DNA of 5,207 nt from assembly GCA_017544745.1 (NCBI GenBank), contig JAFYDO010000213.1, positions 1-5,207 of the forward strand, in the 5' to 3' direction. Below the pieces are notes generated by a model. The model worked only from the letters and a program-made list of their open reading frames with translations, made no database searches and was not told the DNA's origin. The translations under genes were made by a program, and so were the position numbers. Every line of letters begins with the position of its first letter. Position 1 is the stretch's first letter. Below, piece by piece: positions 1 to 5,207 of this stretch. The DNA is from Treponema sp. (GTDB lineage Bacteria > Spirochaetota > Spirochaetia > Treponematales > Treponemataceae).

Positions 1-1
1 C

Positions 2-448
2 GTGCTTGTAAATCCCGAGGCCTTAAGATTCTGCATAGACCAGATGGTTCAAAAATACAAGGATGCAAAAATTGATGCCGTTGCTGCTGTAGAAAGCCGT
101 GGTTTTATTTTTGCAGCCCCGTTTGCTGAACGTCTTGGAATTCCTCTTGTTTTAATCCGCAAAAAAGGAAAACTGCCGGGTGATACTTACCAGTGCAGTT
201 ATTCTCTTGAATATGGAACTGCAACCGTAGAAGTTCACAAGACCGATGTAAAAGCCGGCCAGAAATTTCTTGTTGTAGATGATTTAATTGCAACCGGTGG
301 CACGCTCGCAGCCGCCAAAAATTTGATAGAGCAGGGAGGCGGGGAAGTTACTGATTTCTTTGGCGTTATCGGTCTTCCCGCTCTGAATTACGAGTCCGTT
401 TTAGCACCTTGTAGAGTTACTACATTAATTAATTACGACGGAGAATAA
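2..448 (+). CDS. apt: Adenine phosphoribosyltransferase, 5'-truncated by window edge
   Basis: Cytoplasmic purine-salvage enzyme that converts adenine and PRPP to AMP and pyrophosphate. The visible 148 residues carry the type I phosphoribosyltransferase PRPP-binding motif VVDDLIATGGT (residues 91-101), the ESRGF segment (31-35) and the RKKGKLPG loop (53-60), in the order and spacing known for Apt. Apt proteins are usually about 170-180 aa, so roughly 25-35 N-terminal residues lie left of the window. The GTG at position 2 is very probably an internal valine codon and not the start, because the reading frame is open to the edge. The C-terminus is complete (TAA at 446-448). The stop is one nucleotide before the asnA ATG, which suggests co-transcription and possibly translational coupling. 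The identification is firm; only the start is missing. Confidence 0.95.
   Translation: MLVNPEALRFCIDQMVQKYKDAKIDAVAAVESRGFIFAAPFAERLGIPLVLIRKKGKLPGDTYQCSYSLEYGTATVEVHKTDVKAGQKFLVVDDLIATGGTLAAAKNLIEQGGGEVTDFFGVIGLPALNYESVLAPCRVTTLINYDGE
440..443 (+). promoter_or_regulatory. Ribosome binding site of asnA
   Basis: GGAG lies 6 nt before the ATG at 450 and inside the last codons of apt. It supports that ATG as the asnA start and implies that ribosomes finishing apt can reinitiate here. Confidence 0.7.
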
Positions 449-449
449 A

Positions 450-1481
450 ATGATAAAACTACCTTCAAAATATAAATCAATCCTTAGCACACGCGAAACA
501 GAACATGCGATTGTTGCTATTAAAGACTTTTTTCAGCTTGCCTTGAGCACTGAACTTAACCTGTACCGCGTAACTGCACCTCTTTTTGTAGGAGCAGGCA
601 CCGGAATCAATGACGATCTTAACGGAGTAGAACGTCCTGTAAGCTTTCCTGTAAAAGACATGGGCGAAGCAAAGATGGAAATTGTTCAGTCTCTTGCAAA
701 ATGGAAGCGCCTTAAGATTACATCTTTGGGACTGGAACCCGGCTTTGGAATTTACACAGATATGAATGCGCTACGCCCGGACGAAGAACTTGATGCAATT
801 CATTCTATTTATGTAGACCAGTGGGACTGGGAAATGGCCATTGACCCTAAGGACCGCACTGTGTTCTTCCTTCACGAAATTGTAAAGAAGGTTTACCGCT
901 GCATTGTCCGCACAGAGTTCTTTATTTATGACCGATACCCTGCAATTAAGCCTGTGCTTCCAAAGGATATTAAAATCCTTTATGCAGATGACCTGCAGAA
1001 AAAATATCCTAAGCTCACACCAAAAGAGCGCGAAGACAAGGTTGCCAAAGAATACGGTGCTGTATTTATTACCGGTATTGGCGGAAAACTTCCGGACGGC
1101 ACAATCCACGACGGACGTGCTCCGGACTACGACGACTGGATTACCGAAAGTGGAGACGGTCACCGCGGTTTGAACGGAGACATTCTTGTGTGGAACCCTG
1201 TTCTTGGTCGTGCTTTTGAACTTTCTTCTATGGGTATTCGTGTTAGCCCGGAAAGTCTTAAGGCCCAGCTGGAAGAACGCGGCTGTCCTGAACGTGCCAA
1301 GTTTGAATTCCATTCCAAGCTGCTTGCCGGTGAACTTACACAGACTCTTGGCGGCGGTATTGGCCAGTCACGCCTCTGCATGTTCCTTTTGCGCAAGGCC
1401 CACATCGGCGAAACCCAGGTTAGTGTATGGACCGACCAGATTAAAGCCGACTGCAAGAAGCACGGAATAGAACTGCTGTAG
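450..1481 (+). CDS. asnA: Aspartate--ammonia ligase (asparagine synthetase A)
   Basis: Cytoplasmic enzyme that makes L-asparagine from L-aspartate, ammonia and ATP, releasing AMP and pyrophosphate. It uses free ammonia, unlike the glutamine-dependent AsnB. The 343-aa length fits the family (E. coli AsnA is 330 aa). The fold is related to class II aminoacyl-tRNA synthetases. Conserved blocks recognisable in order are GINDDLNGVERPV (52-64), SLAKWKR (81-87), ALRPDE (107-112), YVDQWDWE (121-128), GIGGKL (209-214), RAPDYDDW (223-230), GLNGDILVWNP (240-250), ELSSMGIRV (257-265) and the motif-3-like GGGIGQSRL (301-309). No key block is missing. The start is the only sensible ATG before the first conserved block and has a good GGAG site. 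It sits between apt and an uncharacterised gene with 1-nt gaps on both sides, so it is an internal operon cistron. Nothing suggests transfer or damage. Confidence 0.98.
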   Translation: MIKLPSKYKSILSTRETEHAIVAIKDFFQLALSTELNLYRVTAPLFVGAGTGINDDLNGVERPVSFPVKDMGEAKMEIVQSLAKWKRLKITSLGLEPGFGIYTDMNALRPDEELDAIHSIYVDQWDWEMAIDPKDRTVFFLHEIVKKVYRCIVRTEFFIYDRYPAIKPVLPKDIKILYADDLQKKYPKLTPKEREDKVAKEYGAVFITGIGGKLPDGTIHDGRAPDYDDWITESGDGHRGLNGDILVWNPVLGRAFELSSMGIRVSPESLKAQLEERGCPERAKFEFHSKLLAGELTQTLGGGIGQSRLCMFLLRKAHIGETQVSVWTDQIKADCKKHGIELL

Positions 1482-1482
1482 A

Positions 1483-2466
1483 ATGACAGAATATCAATTT
1501 ACATCCCAGGAACTTGAATCTCAAATTGCCACCTTTGCACAAAAGGGCATCACCGAATTTTCAATTCACGACCCTGCTGTTGCAAAGGACAAAAGACGCA
1601 TACTCAAAATCCTGAATCTGGTTGCTCAGTATGCGCCCGACGTTTTTGTTTCAATTCTTGCCGATGCGAGTGTGCTGGACCGTGAGGTTGCCGCTGCAGC
1701 TACCCAGATTTTCTGTTCGTTTGATATTCCGCTTGAGTGCAGTGAAAAAGGCGGCAAGCTTTTGTTTGATAAAAAGTTTTATTCTTCAAAAGCCCGCCTG
1801 CTCAACGACTTTGGTCTTGTGTTTGGTTTTATGCTTACCTATGCAGTTGTGCCCGGTGATACCTCAAGACTTTTTATGGAACGCCTGGATTTTGCCGTAC
1901 AGCAGTATCCAAATCATATTGAATTCCCGCAGCTTATGAATACCGAGCTTGACCCTCCAAAGGTAACGGGAACTTTTTCGGCCCAGGACATCCGTTATTG
2001 CCGTGACACTGCTTTTGCTTGCCAGACCTTTTATACTGCGGGTAGGGCAGTTCCATGGTTTTTGTCTGTCTTAAAACCGCTTCGCATTTATGCATCCCGT
2101 TTTTTCAGCGATTTTGCAGAATGGCAGAGAGTAAATAACTGCAGCTATAAAAGTGGTTTTGATCCTCACGCGGCAAATCACAAAGAAATTGAAAAAATGC
2201 AGCTGGTTTTTCTGGACCAGAAATATGAAGAAAAAAACTGCCATAACTTAATCACGCTGGTGCATGATATTGTAGCCTTAAACGGTGCAATGTCGCGTCT
2301 TGCTGGAGAAGGCGAGCAGAGTGAACTTGTAACCTCTTATAATCCTGATGATTTATTAAGTGAAGAGGCCGTTGACCTTGTTTCGTTTTCTGAAAATGTG
2401 TGCATGGAAGAATGTAAGGTGCGCATTTTTGAAACAGAAGACGGACCAGATTACGAAGTGATTTAA
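1483..2466 (+). CDS. Uncharacterised protein resembling a radical-SAM barrel without the FeS cluster motif
   Basis: 327 aa, soluble, with no signal peptide or membrane segment; function not recognised. The pattern of residues 8-150 resembles the middle and later strands of radical-SAM TIM barrels, especially B12-binding/HemW-like proteins. It has a 'TSQELESQIATFAQKGITEFSIHD' -like opening (residues 7-30, the part that usually follows the cluster cysteines), 'ILADASVLDREV' (58-69), 'CSFDIPLE' (78-85), 'FGFMLTYAVVPGD' (114-126; compare the GLPG-type turn) and 'YPNHIEFPQL' (142-151). The CxxxCxxC motif that binds the 4Fe-4S cluster is absent, and the preceding DNA is asnA, so it was not simply missed upstream. 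The C-terminal half (165-327) is helical with aromatic-rich segments (PWF at 191-193, FFSDFAEWQ at 207-215) and scattered cysteines (173, 180, 220, 253, 307, 311). The start ATG follows the asnA stop by one nucleotide. The only nearby Shine-Dalgarno-like bases (GGAA, 1464-1467) are too far away, so translation probably depends on coupling to asnA. The reading frame is certainly real (long, no disruption, operon position); the radical-SAM relationship is my inference from pattern only. Confidence 0.85.
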   Translation: MTEYQFTSQELESQIATFAQKGITEFSIHDPAVAKDKRRILKILNLVAQYAPDVFVSILADASVLDREVAAAATQIFCSFDIPLECSEKGGKLLFDKKFYSSKARLLNDFGLVFGFMLTYAVVPGDTSRLFMERLDFAVQQYPNHIEFPQLMNTELDPPKVTGTFSAQDIRYCRDTAFACQTFYTAGRAVPWFLSVLKPLRIYASRFFSDFAEWQRVNNCSYKSGFDPHAANHKEIEKMQLVFLDQKYEEKNCHNLITLVHDIVALNGAMSRLAGEGEQSELVTSYNPDDLLSEEAVDLVSFSENVCMEECKVRIFETEDGPDYEVI

Positions 2467-2470
2467 GAGG
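2465..2470 (+). promoter_or_regulatory. Ribosome binding site deciding the start of the DUF4349 lipoprotein
   Basis: AAGAGG, overlapping the stop codon of the preceding gene, lies 7 nt before the ATG at 2478. It favours that ATG over the in-frame ATG at 2490, which has only a GGAA too close to it at 2480-2483. Confidence 0.65.
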
Positions 2471-2477
2471 TAATACA

Positions 2478-3458
2478 ATGGAACTTTCTATGAAAAACGC
2501 AATAAAGCTTGGTGTAAGCACCTGTCTTATTATTGTTGCGCTTGTTAGTGCAGGCTGCAGCAAAAAATCCGGAAAGAGCAGTGCTGCTCAACAAACTTCT
2601 GCCTTAAAAGAATCTAAGTTTGCCGCCCGTGGTTATAATACTGCTGCCATGGCAGATACTGTATATTCTGATTATGTAGAATACGAAGCCGCCGAAGAAG
2701 CCATGATGGAAAGCCCTGCTGCAATCTCAGGGGGCCCTGAGCTTGTCGATGGGGGCACAGGTCCACAAGCTTCCGACTTCGAACGCAAGCTCATCCGCAC
2801 AGGAAATGTTTCTCTTGAAGTAAAAACTCTTTCCGATGCCGAAGATAAAATTGCAGGCTGGGCAAAGGGGCTTGGCGGTTATGTAACAAATGCCAATACC
2901 TGGGAATACGGCGCCAATTTTACTGTAAGGGTTCCGTCTGCCCGTTTTGATGATGCCATGGCTGCCGTAGGAAACTTTGGTCGTGTTACAAACCGCAGTG
3001 TAAGCAGTGAAGATGTGAGCGATAATTATTATGACATGAAGTCCCGCCTGGAAACAAAATACATTCTGCGCGACAAACTCACTTCTTATTTGAACCAGGC
3101 CAAGGATATAAAAGACCTGCTGGAAATAGAACGCCAACTCAATCAGGTTATGCAGGACATAGAAAGCACCGAAAGCCGTTTTAAGCGCCTGTCCGGCCAG
3201 ATTGATTTTTCTACCATATATATAAACATGCAGTTTGAACGCGGCAAGGACGAAAGCGGCATAATCCTCCCCAACATAAAAGATTCCTGGAACGAGTTTG
3301 TTTCAAATGTAATAGGATTTTTCTGGAACCTTCTCAAGGTCCTGTTCTATATAGTAATTTACGGAATCCCAATTGTAGCCATAGCCGCCTTTTTCTTCTG
3401 GCTGCTGTTTGGCAAAGTAGGCCTTCTTGTAAAACTGTTTAAGAAGTTGAAGAAGTAG
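2478..3458 (+). CDS. DUF4349-family lipoprotein with C-terminal transmembrane helix
   Basis: 326 aa. The N-terminus is a lipoprotein signal: basic start, hydrophobic stretch CLIIVALVSAG (16-26), then Cys27 as the predicted lipidated residue. The lipobox VSAGC has serine at -3 where Leu/Val is usual, which is tolerated in spirochaetes. Residues 28-100 form a low-complexity Ala/Ser/Gly/Glu linker. The DUF4349 domain follows from about 101: RKLIRTGNVSLEV (103-115), GGYVTNAN (133-140), FTVRVPSARFDDAM (148-161), then a predicted coiled-coil or long helical section (about 182-240) with EIERQLNQVMQDIE (216-229) and the closing strand IDFSTIYINM (242-251). A strongly hydrophobic segment (about 288-312) and a basic tail KLFKKLKK (319-326) give a C-terminal membrane helix with the tail in the cytoplasm. 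This domain order is typical for DUF4349 proteins, whose biochemical role is not established. The protein is probably fixed to the cytoplasmic membrane at both ends. It is the last gene of the plus-strand unit, followed after 10 nt by a terminator. Confidence 0.92.
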   Translation: MELSMKNAIKLGVSTCLIIVALVSAGCSKKSGKSSAAQQTSALKESKFAARGYNTAAMADTVYSDYVEYEAAEEAMMESPAAISGGPELVDGGTGPQASDFERKLIRTGNVSLEVKTLSDAEDKIAGWAKGLGGYVTNANTWEYGANFTVRVPSARFDDAMAAVGNFGRVTNRSVSSEDVSDNYYDMKSRLETKYILRDKLTSYLNQAKDIKDLLEIERQLNQVMQDIESTESRFKRLSGQIDFSTIYINMQFERGKDESGIILPNIKDSWNEFVSNVIGFFWNLLKVLFYIVIYGIPIVAIAAFFFWLLFGKVGLLVKLFKKLKK

Positions 3459-3468
3459 TTGTCGTCGT

Positions 3469-3506
3469 AAAAAAAACGTCATTGCTAGCGCAATGACGTT
3501 TTTTTT
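3469..3506. terminator. Symmetrical bidirectional rho-independent terminator
   Basis: Perfect inverted repeat: 10-bp core ACGTCATTGC (3476-3485) with GCAATGACGT (3490-3499) around a 4-nt loop TAGC. The core is flanked by A8 (3469-3476) on the left and T8 (3499-3506) on the right, so the whole paired stem could reach 17 bp. Read in either direction it is a hairpin followed by a U-tract. It lies between the ends of two convergent genes (stop at 3458 on plus, stop at 3521 on minus) and therefore fits both. Confidence 0.95.
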
Positions 3507-3520
3507 GGGGTTATATAATG

Positions 3521-4066
3521 TTATTTTACGTCTTCGGCATTAATTACAGCATGTGCTGCTGCTACGTTTGTTGTAAAGGCGTAGGCTTCTTTATCACCAC
3601 TTGTAAGTGCAACGGTTTTCTGTTCTATATCTAATGTATCATATAAATCTTCACCAATATAAAGTTCAACTTTTCCACCTGTAGTTACAGAACCATTTGA
3701 AACACCTTTGAAAGTTCCTTTATATATCATCTCTATGGTTTTTGTAGAACCTCGTTCACGTGTATAAAGCTTCCAGTCACCCTTGGTTCCTGCAGAATCC
3801 TTTGTTGTAAAACTAACCTGATAAATACAATCATCATGATTTCCATATTTAAATCTTTGAGTTGATGTGTAATAAACATACTGTCCTTTACTATCAGACA
3901 AATAGAACTCATGATTAATTGCATCCCCAGTTGCTTTCTGGTATTTTTTAGCAACTTCTTCATCTTCGGTTTCACTACCTTGTGGGAACAATTGGTCACA
4001 CGAGCTCAGCCCAATCACCATCGCAAATGCCAGAAGGGCGCCAAAAACTTTGAATATTTTTTTCAT
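3521..4066 (-). CDS. Small secreted lipoprotein of unknown function
   Basis: 181 aa from the ATG at 4066. That start is chosen because GGAGGAA stands 6 nt before it; the in-frame TTG 15 nt further upstream would place this Shine-Dalgarno sequence inside the coding region. The N-terminus MKKIFKVFGALLAFAMVIG is a signal peptide, and LSSC (20-23) is a standard lipobox with Cys23 as the predicted lipid site, so the protein is exported and membrane-anchored. An acidic tether (about 30-39, SETEDEEVAK) follows. The remainder (about 50-181) alternates polar and hydrophobic/aromatic residues (EFYLSD, QYVYYTS, YQVSFTT, WKLYTRE, KVELYIGEDLYD), suggesting mostly beta strands, possibly a small barrel or sandwich. 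One further cysteine (Cys80) is present, so no disulfide within the mature chain is expected. I do not recognise the family. The gene looks AT-richer than its neighbours by eye, and it stands alone between a terminator and a divergent promoter region, so it is a single-gene unit. It may be a lineage-specific surface or periplasmic lipoprotein. Confidence 0.85.
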   Translation of the reverse strand: MKKIFKVFGALLAFAMVIGLSSCDQLFPQGSETEDEEVAKKYQKATGDAINHEFYLSDSKGQYVYYTSTQRFKYGNHDDCIYQVSFTTKDSAGTKGDWKLYTRERGSTKTIEMIYKGTFKGVSNGSVTTGGKVELYIGEDLYDTLDIEQKTVALTSGDKEAYAFTTNVAAAHAVINAEDVK

Positions 4067-4072
4067 ATCAGA

Positions 4073-4079
4073 TTCCTCC
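4073..4079 (-). promoter_or_regulatory. Strong ribosome binding site of the minus-strand lipoprotein gene
   Basis: On the minus strand this reads GGAGGAA, a near-ideal Shine-Dalgarno sequence with a 6-nt spacer (TCTGAT) to the ATG at 4066. It fixes the start and predicts efficient translation. Confidence 0.9.
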
Positions 4080-4118
4080 AAATTATTGTTTGATACATAT
4101 TATTATAGTACAATTTGG
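4078..4118. repeat. Seven-bp inverted repeat in the divergent control region
   Basis: CCAAATT (4078-4084) and AATTTGG (4112-4118) are exact reverse complements separated by 27 bp. They flank the predicted minus-strand -10 box, and the left arm overlaps the minus-strand Shine-Dalgarno sequence by two bases. The repeat could be a pair of operator half-sites or chance in AT-rich DNA. Confidence 0.35.
4102..4107 (-). promoter_or_regulatory. Predicted -10 box (TATAAT) of the minus-strand lipoprotein gene
   Basis: A perfect TATAAT on the minus strand, which would start transcription near 4095 and give a leader of about 30 nt. The hexamer at 17-nt spacing (4125-4130, minus strand TTTCAT) is a poor -35 match to TTGACA, so the promoter is either weak, activator-dependent or placed slightly differently. 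The region is AT-rich, so chance matches are possible. Confidence 0.5.
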
Positions 4119-4124
4119 CTATAT

Positions 4125-5048
4125 ATGAAAGAAAAATTATCTTTCCGGGTTCAACAAAAAATCAGACTCGACCAGTATCTGCGCACGGTGCTGCCGGAAG
4201 AAAAAAGTCTTGCGGGGCAGGAGCTTTCTAATTCAAAAATCCGCAGGCTCATAGTGGCAGGGGCGGTTAGTGTGAACGGGCGTGTCATCACCCGGCCTGC
4301 TTTTGAACTACGCGGTCAGTCTCTGGTGTGCATAGACCTTGATACCGACAAATTCTTTTTTGAAAAAGAGCCAGATGATATTCACTTTGAAGTTACCGAT
4401 TCCAGCGTTTTGTACGAAGACGAAAATCTTATCTTTATAAACAAGCCGGCCTTTTTTCCTGTTGAACAGACTATTACCGGTAACCGCGCCAACCTTCATG
4501 ATGCAGTGGTAGATTATTTATGGAAGCGCAACCCGGAGCTGCGGAATCCTCCCTATGTCGGCATAATGCACCGTCTGGACCGCACCACAAGCGGAGTAAT
4601 TCTTTTTACCAAAAACCGTTCTGTGAACAAAGAAATTTCAGACCTTTTTCAAAGCCACGATTTTATAAAAAAATATTACGCAGTATGTCCTGCTGAACTT
4701 GTTTCTGCATCTCCTTTTACCGTCGAAATGTACATGAATCGCATCTCCCCCAAATCCCAGACCGCAAAGTGGGGGGAAGTACCTCAAAGCAGGGGAGGCC
4801 TTTATTCCAAAACAGAATTCCGCGTGCTCAAAGAAATTACAATAGAAAATAAATCCTGTCTGCTTTTAGAATGCACACTCTTTACCGGCCGCACCCATCA
4901 GATTCGGGTTCATCTTGCAAGCCGGGGACTTCCTATTCTAGGCGACACGCTTTATGGCGGCAGCCCTGCAAAACGCATATACCTTCATTCCTGCGAACTT
5001 ACAAGTAAACTTTTTTCTGTAAAATCTGAATGTCCCTGGGAGTCTTAG
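4125..5048 (+). CDS. RluA-family pseudouridine synthase
   Basis: 307 aa from the first ATG in frame. This enzyme class isomerises uridine to pseudouridine in ribosomal (sometimes transfer) RNA in the cytoplasm; the exact target site cannot be read from the sequence. An S4 RNA-binding domain spans about 14-73 (IRLDQYLR at 13-20, SKIRRLIVAGAVSVNGR at 37-53). The catalytic domain starts near 95: YEDENLIFINKPA (97-109), GIMHRLDRTTSG (146-157) with the catalytic aspartate D152, TGRTHQIRVHLA (254-265) and ILGDTLYGG (271-279), ending with a RIYLHSCEL motif (284-292). Length and domain order are normal. The segment after KPA reads FFPVEQ instead of the common Gly-containing 'GxxVHP' form, a mild oddity. 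A longer reading from a TTG at 4050 would overlap the divergent lipoprotein gene's start and adds no conserved sequence, so I reject it. There is no good Shine-Dalgarno before the ATG. The gene is divergent from the lipoprotein gene and convergent with a PIN-domain gene 12 nt beyond its stop. Confidence 0.93.
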   Translation: MKEKLSFRVQQKIRLDQYLRTVLPEEKSLAGQELSNSKIRRLIVAGAVSVNGRVITRPAFELRGQSLVCIDLDTDKFFFEKEPDDIHFEVTDSSVLYEDENLIFINKPAFFPVEQTITGNRANLHDAVVDYLWKRNPELRNPPYVGIMHRLDRTTSGVILFTKNRSVNKEISDLFQSHDFIKKYYAVCPAELVSASPFTVEMYMNRISPKSQTAKWGEVPQSRGGLYSKTEFRVLKEITIENKSCLLLECTLFTGRTHQIRVHLASRGLPILGDTLYGGSPAKRIYLHSCELTSKLFSVKSECPWES

Positions 5049-5060
5049 TCTTCCCGGCCT

Positions 5061-5207
5061 TTATTTCCAAAGCAGCTGCAGACCATTTTCTTCATACTGG
5101 GGAAAGCGCTCGTCCTTACTTATCAAAACTAAATTGTTACGGATTGCCTGCTGAATGAGCATGCGGTCAAAAGGGTCGTGGTGATTTTCTTTCTGGGGGA
5201 GCTGGCC
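5061..5207 (-). CDS. PIN-domain protein, VapC-like, 3' end only (5' part beyond right edge)
   Basis: Open minus-strand frame from the edge to a TAA at 5061-5063, giving the last 48 residues of a protein. They read as a typical PIN-domain C-terminus: HHDPFDRMLIQQAI (positions 9-22 of the fragment), NLVLISKDERF (25-35), QYEENG (38-43) and the closing LLWK. The DPFDR aspartates and the aspartate in SKDERF match acidic positions that bind metal in PIN ribonucleases. Proteins with this 'H-DPFDRMLI-QA' signature are usually toxins of type II toxin-antitoxin pairs (VapC/PilT-like), with a small antitoxin gene (often Phd/YefM or AbrB type) directly upstream, which here would be right of the window. 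The family match is strong; the toxin role is inferred from family knowledge because the partner is not visible. The 12-nt gap to the pseudouridine synthase stop contains no terminator. Confidence 0.85.
   Translation of the reverse strand, partial: GQLPQKENHHDPFDRMLIQQAIRNNLVLISKDERFPQYEENGLQLLWK

Noticed and set aside
771..1313. 180-aa open frame on the minus strand inside asnA
   Set aside because: It lies wholly antisense to a firmly identified asnA, with a low-complexity, Val/Asn/Thr-rich translation and no recognisable domain or ribosome binding site; it is a shadow of the real gene.
2252..2563. 103-aa minus-strand frame across the junction of the unknown gene and the lipoprotein gene
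   Set aside because: It is antisense to two well-supported genes, including the signal peptide, with no domain or translation signal.
2727..2740. Short GC-rich palindrome TCAGG-GGGC-CCTGA inside the DUF4349 gene
   Set aside because: The 5-bp stem with a 4-nt loop encodes a Gly/Pro linker and has no T-tract; it is explained by codon content.
4067..4081. Five-residue upstream extension (start at TTG 4081) of the minus-strand lipoprotein
   Set aside because: The strong GGAGGAA Shine-Dalgarno lies within this extension and is correctly spaced for the ATG at 4066, which also begins a proper signal peptide.
4050..4124. 25-residue N-terminal extension of the pseudouridine synthase from a TTG codon
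   Set aside because: It would overlap the start and signal-peptide region of the divergent lipoprotein gene, has no ribosome binding site, and adds no S4-domain sequence.
1..5207. CRISPR arrays, tRNA/rRNA genes, insertion sequences
   Set aside because: No regularly spaced direct repeats, no tRNA- or rRNA-like segments, and no transposase motifs or terminal inverted repeats were seen; nearly all of the window is covered by intact genes.

Overview
The window most likely comes from a spirochaete of the Treponema group. This is an inference from gene content and lipoprotein style, and no database search was run. The support is: a bacterial AsnA-type asparagine synthetase next to an adenine phosphoribosyltransferase, two lipoproteins with relaxed or treponeme-like lipoboxes, a DUF4349-type membrane protein, moderate base composition, and tightly packed genes. 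The assignment to genus is tentative.

Left part (1-3458, plus strand): four genes run in one direction with gaps of 1, 1 and 11 nt, so they are probably one transcription unit whose promoter lies left of the window. They are a 5'-truncated apt (purine salvage), asnA (ammonia-dependent asparagine synthesis), an unnamed 327-aa protein that looks like a radical-SAM barrel without its iron-sulphur-binding start, and a DUF4349-family lipoprotein with an additional C-terminal membrane helix. The unit ends at a strong symmetrical hairpin (3469-3506) with A8 on one side and T8 on the other, so it can terminate transcription from both directions.

Middle part (3521-4124): a single minus-strand gene encodes a small secreted lipoprotein of unknown function. 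It converges on the operon at the shared terminator. Its own start region has a strong ribosome binding site and a perfect TATAAT -10 box. The 58-bp gap to the next gene is a divergent control region and also holds a 7-bp inverted repeat.

Right part (4125-5207): an RluA-family pseudouridine synthase on the plus strand, with an S4 RNA-binding domain and the HRLDR catalytic motif. It is followed after only 12 nt by the 3' end of a minus-strand PIN-domain gene (VapC-like, probably a toxin-antitoxin ribonuclease) cut off by the right edge.

No RNA genes, CRISPR arrays, insertion sequences or attachment sites were seen. The genes do not form an obvious new system. The most unusual items are the truncated radical-SAM-like protein, the doubly anchored DUF4349 lipoprotein beside it, and the PIN-domain fragment at the edge.
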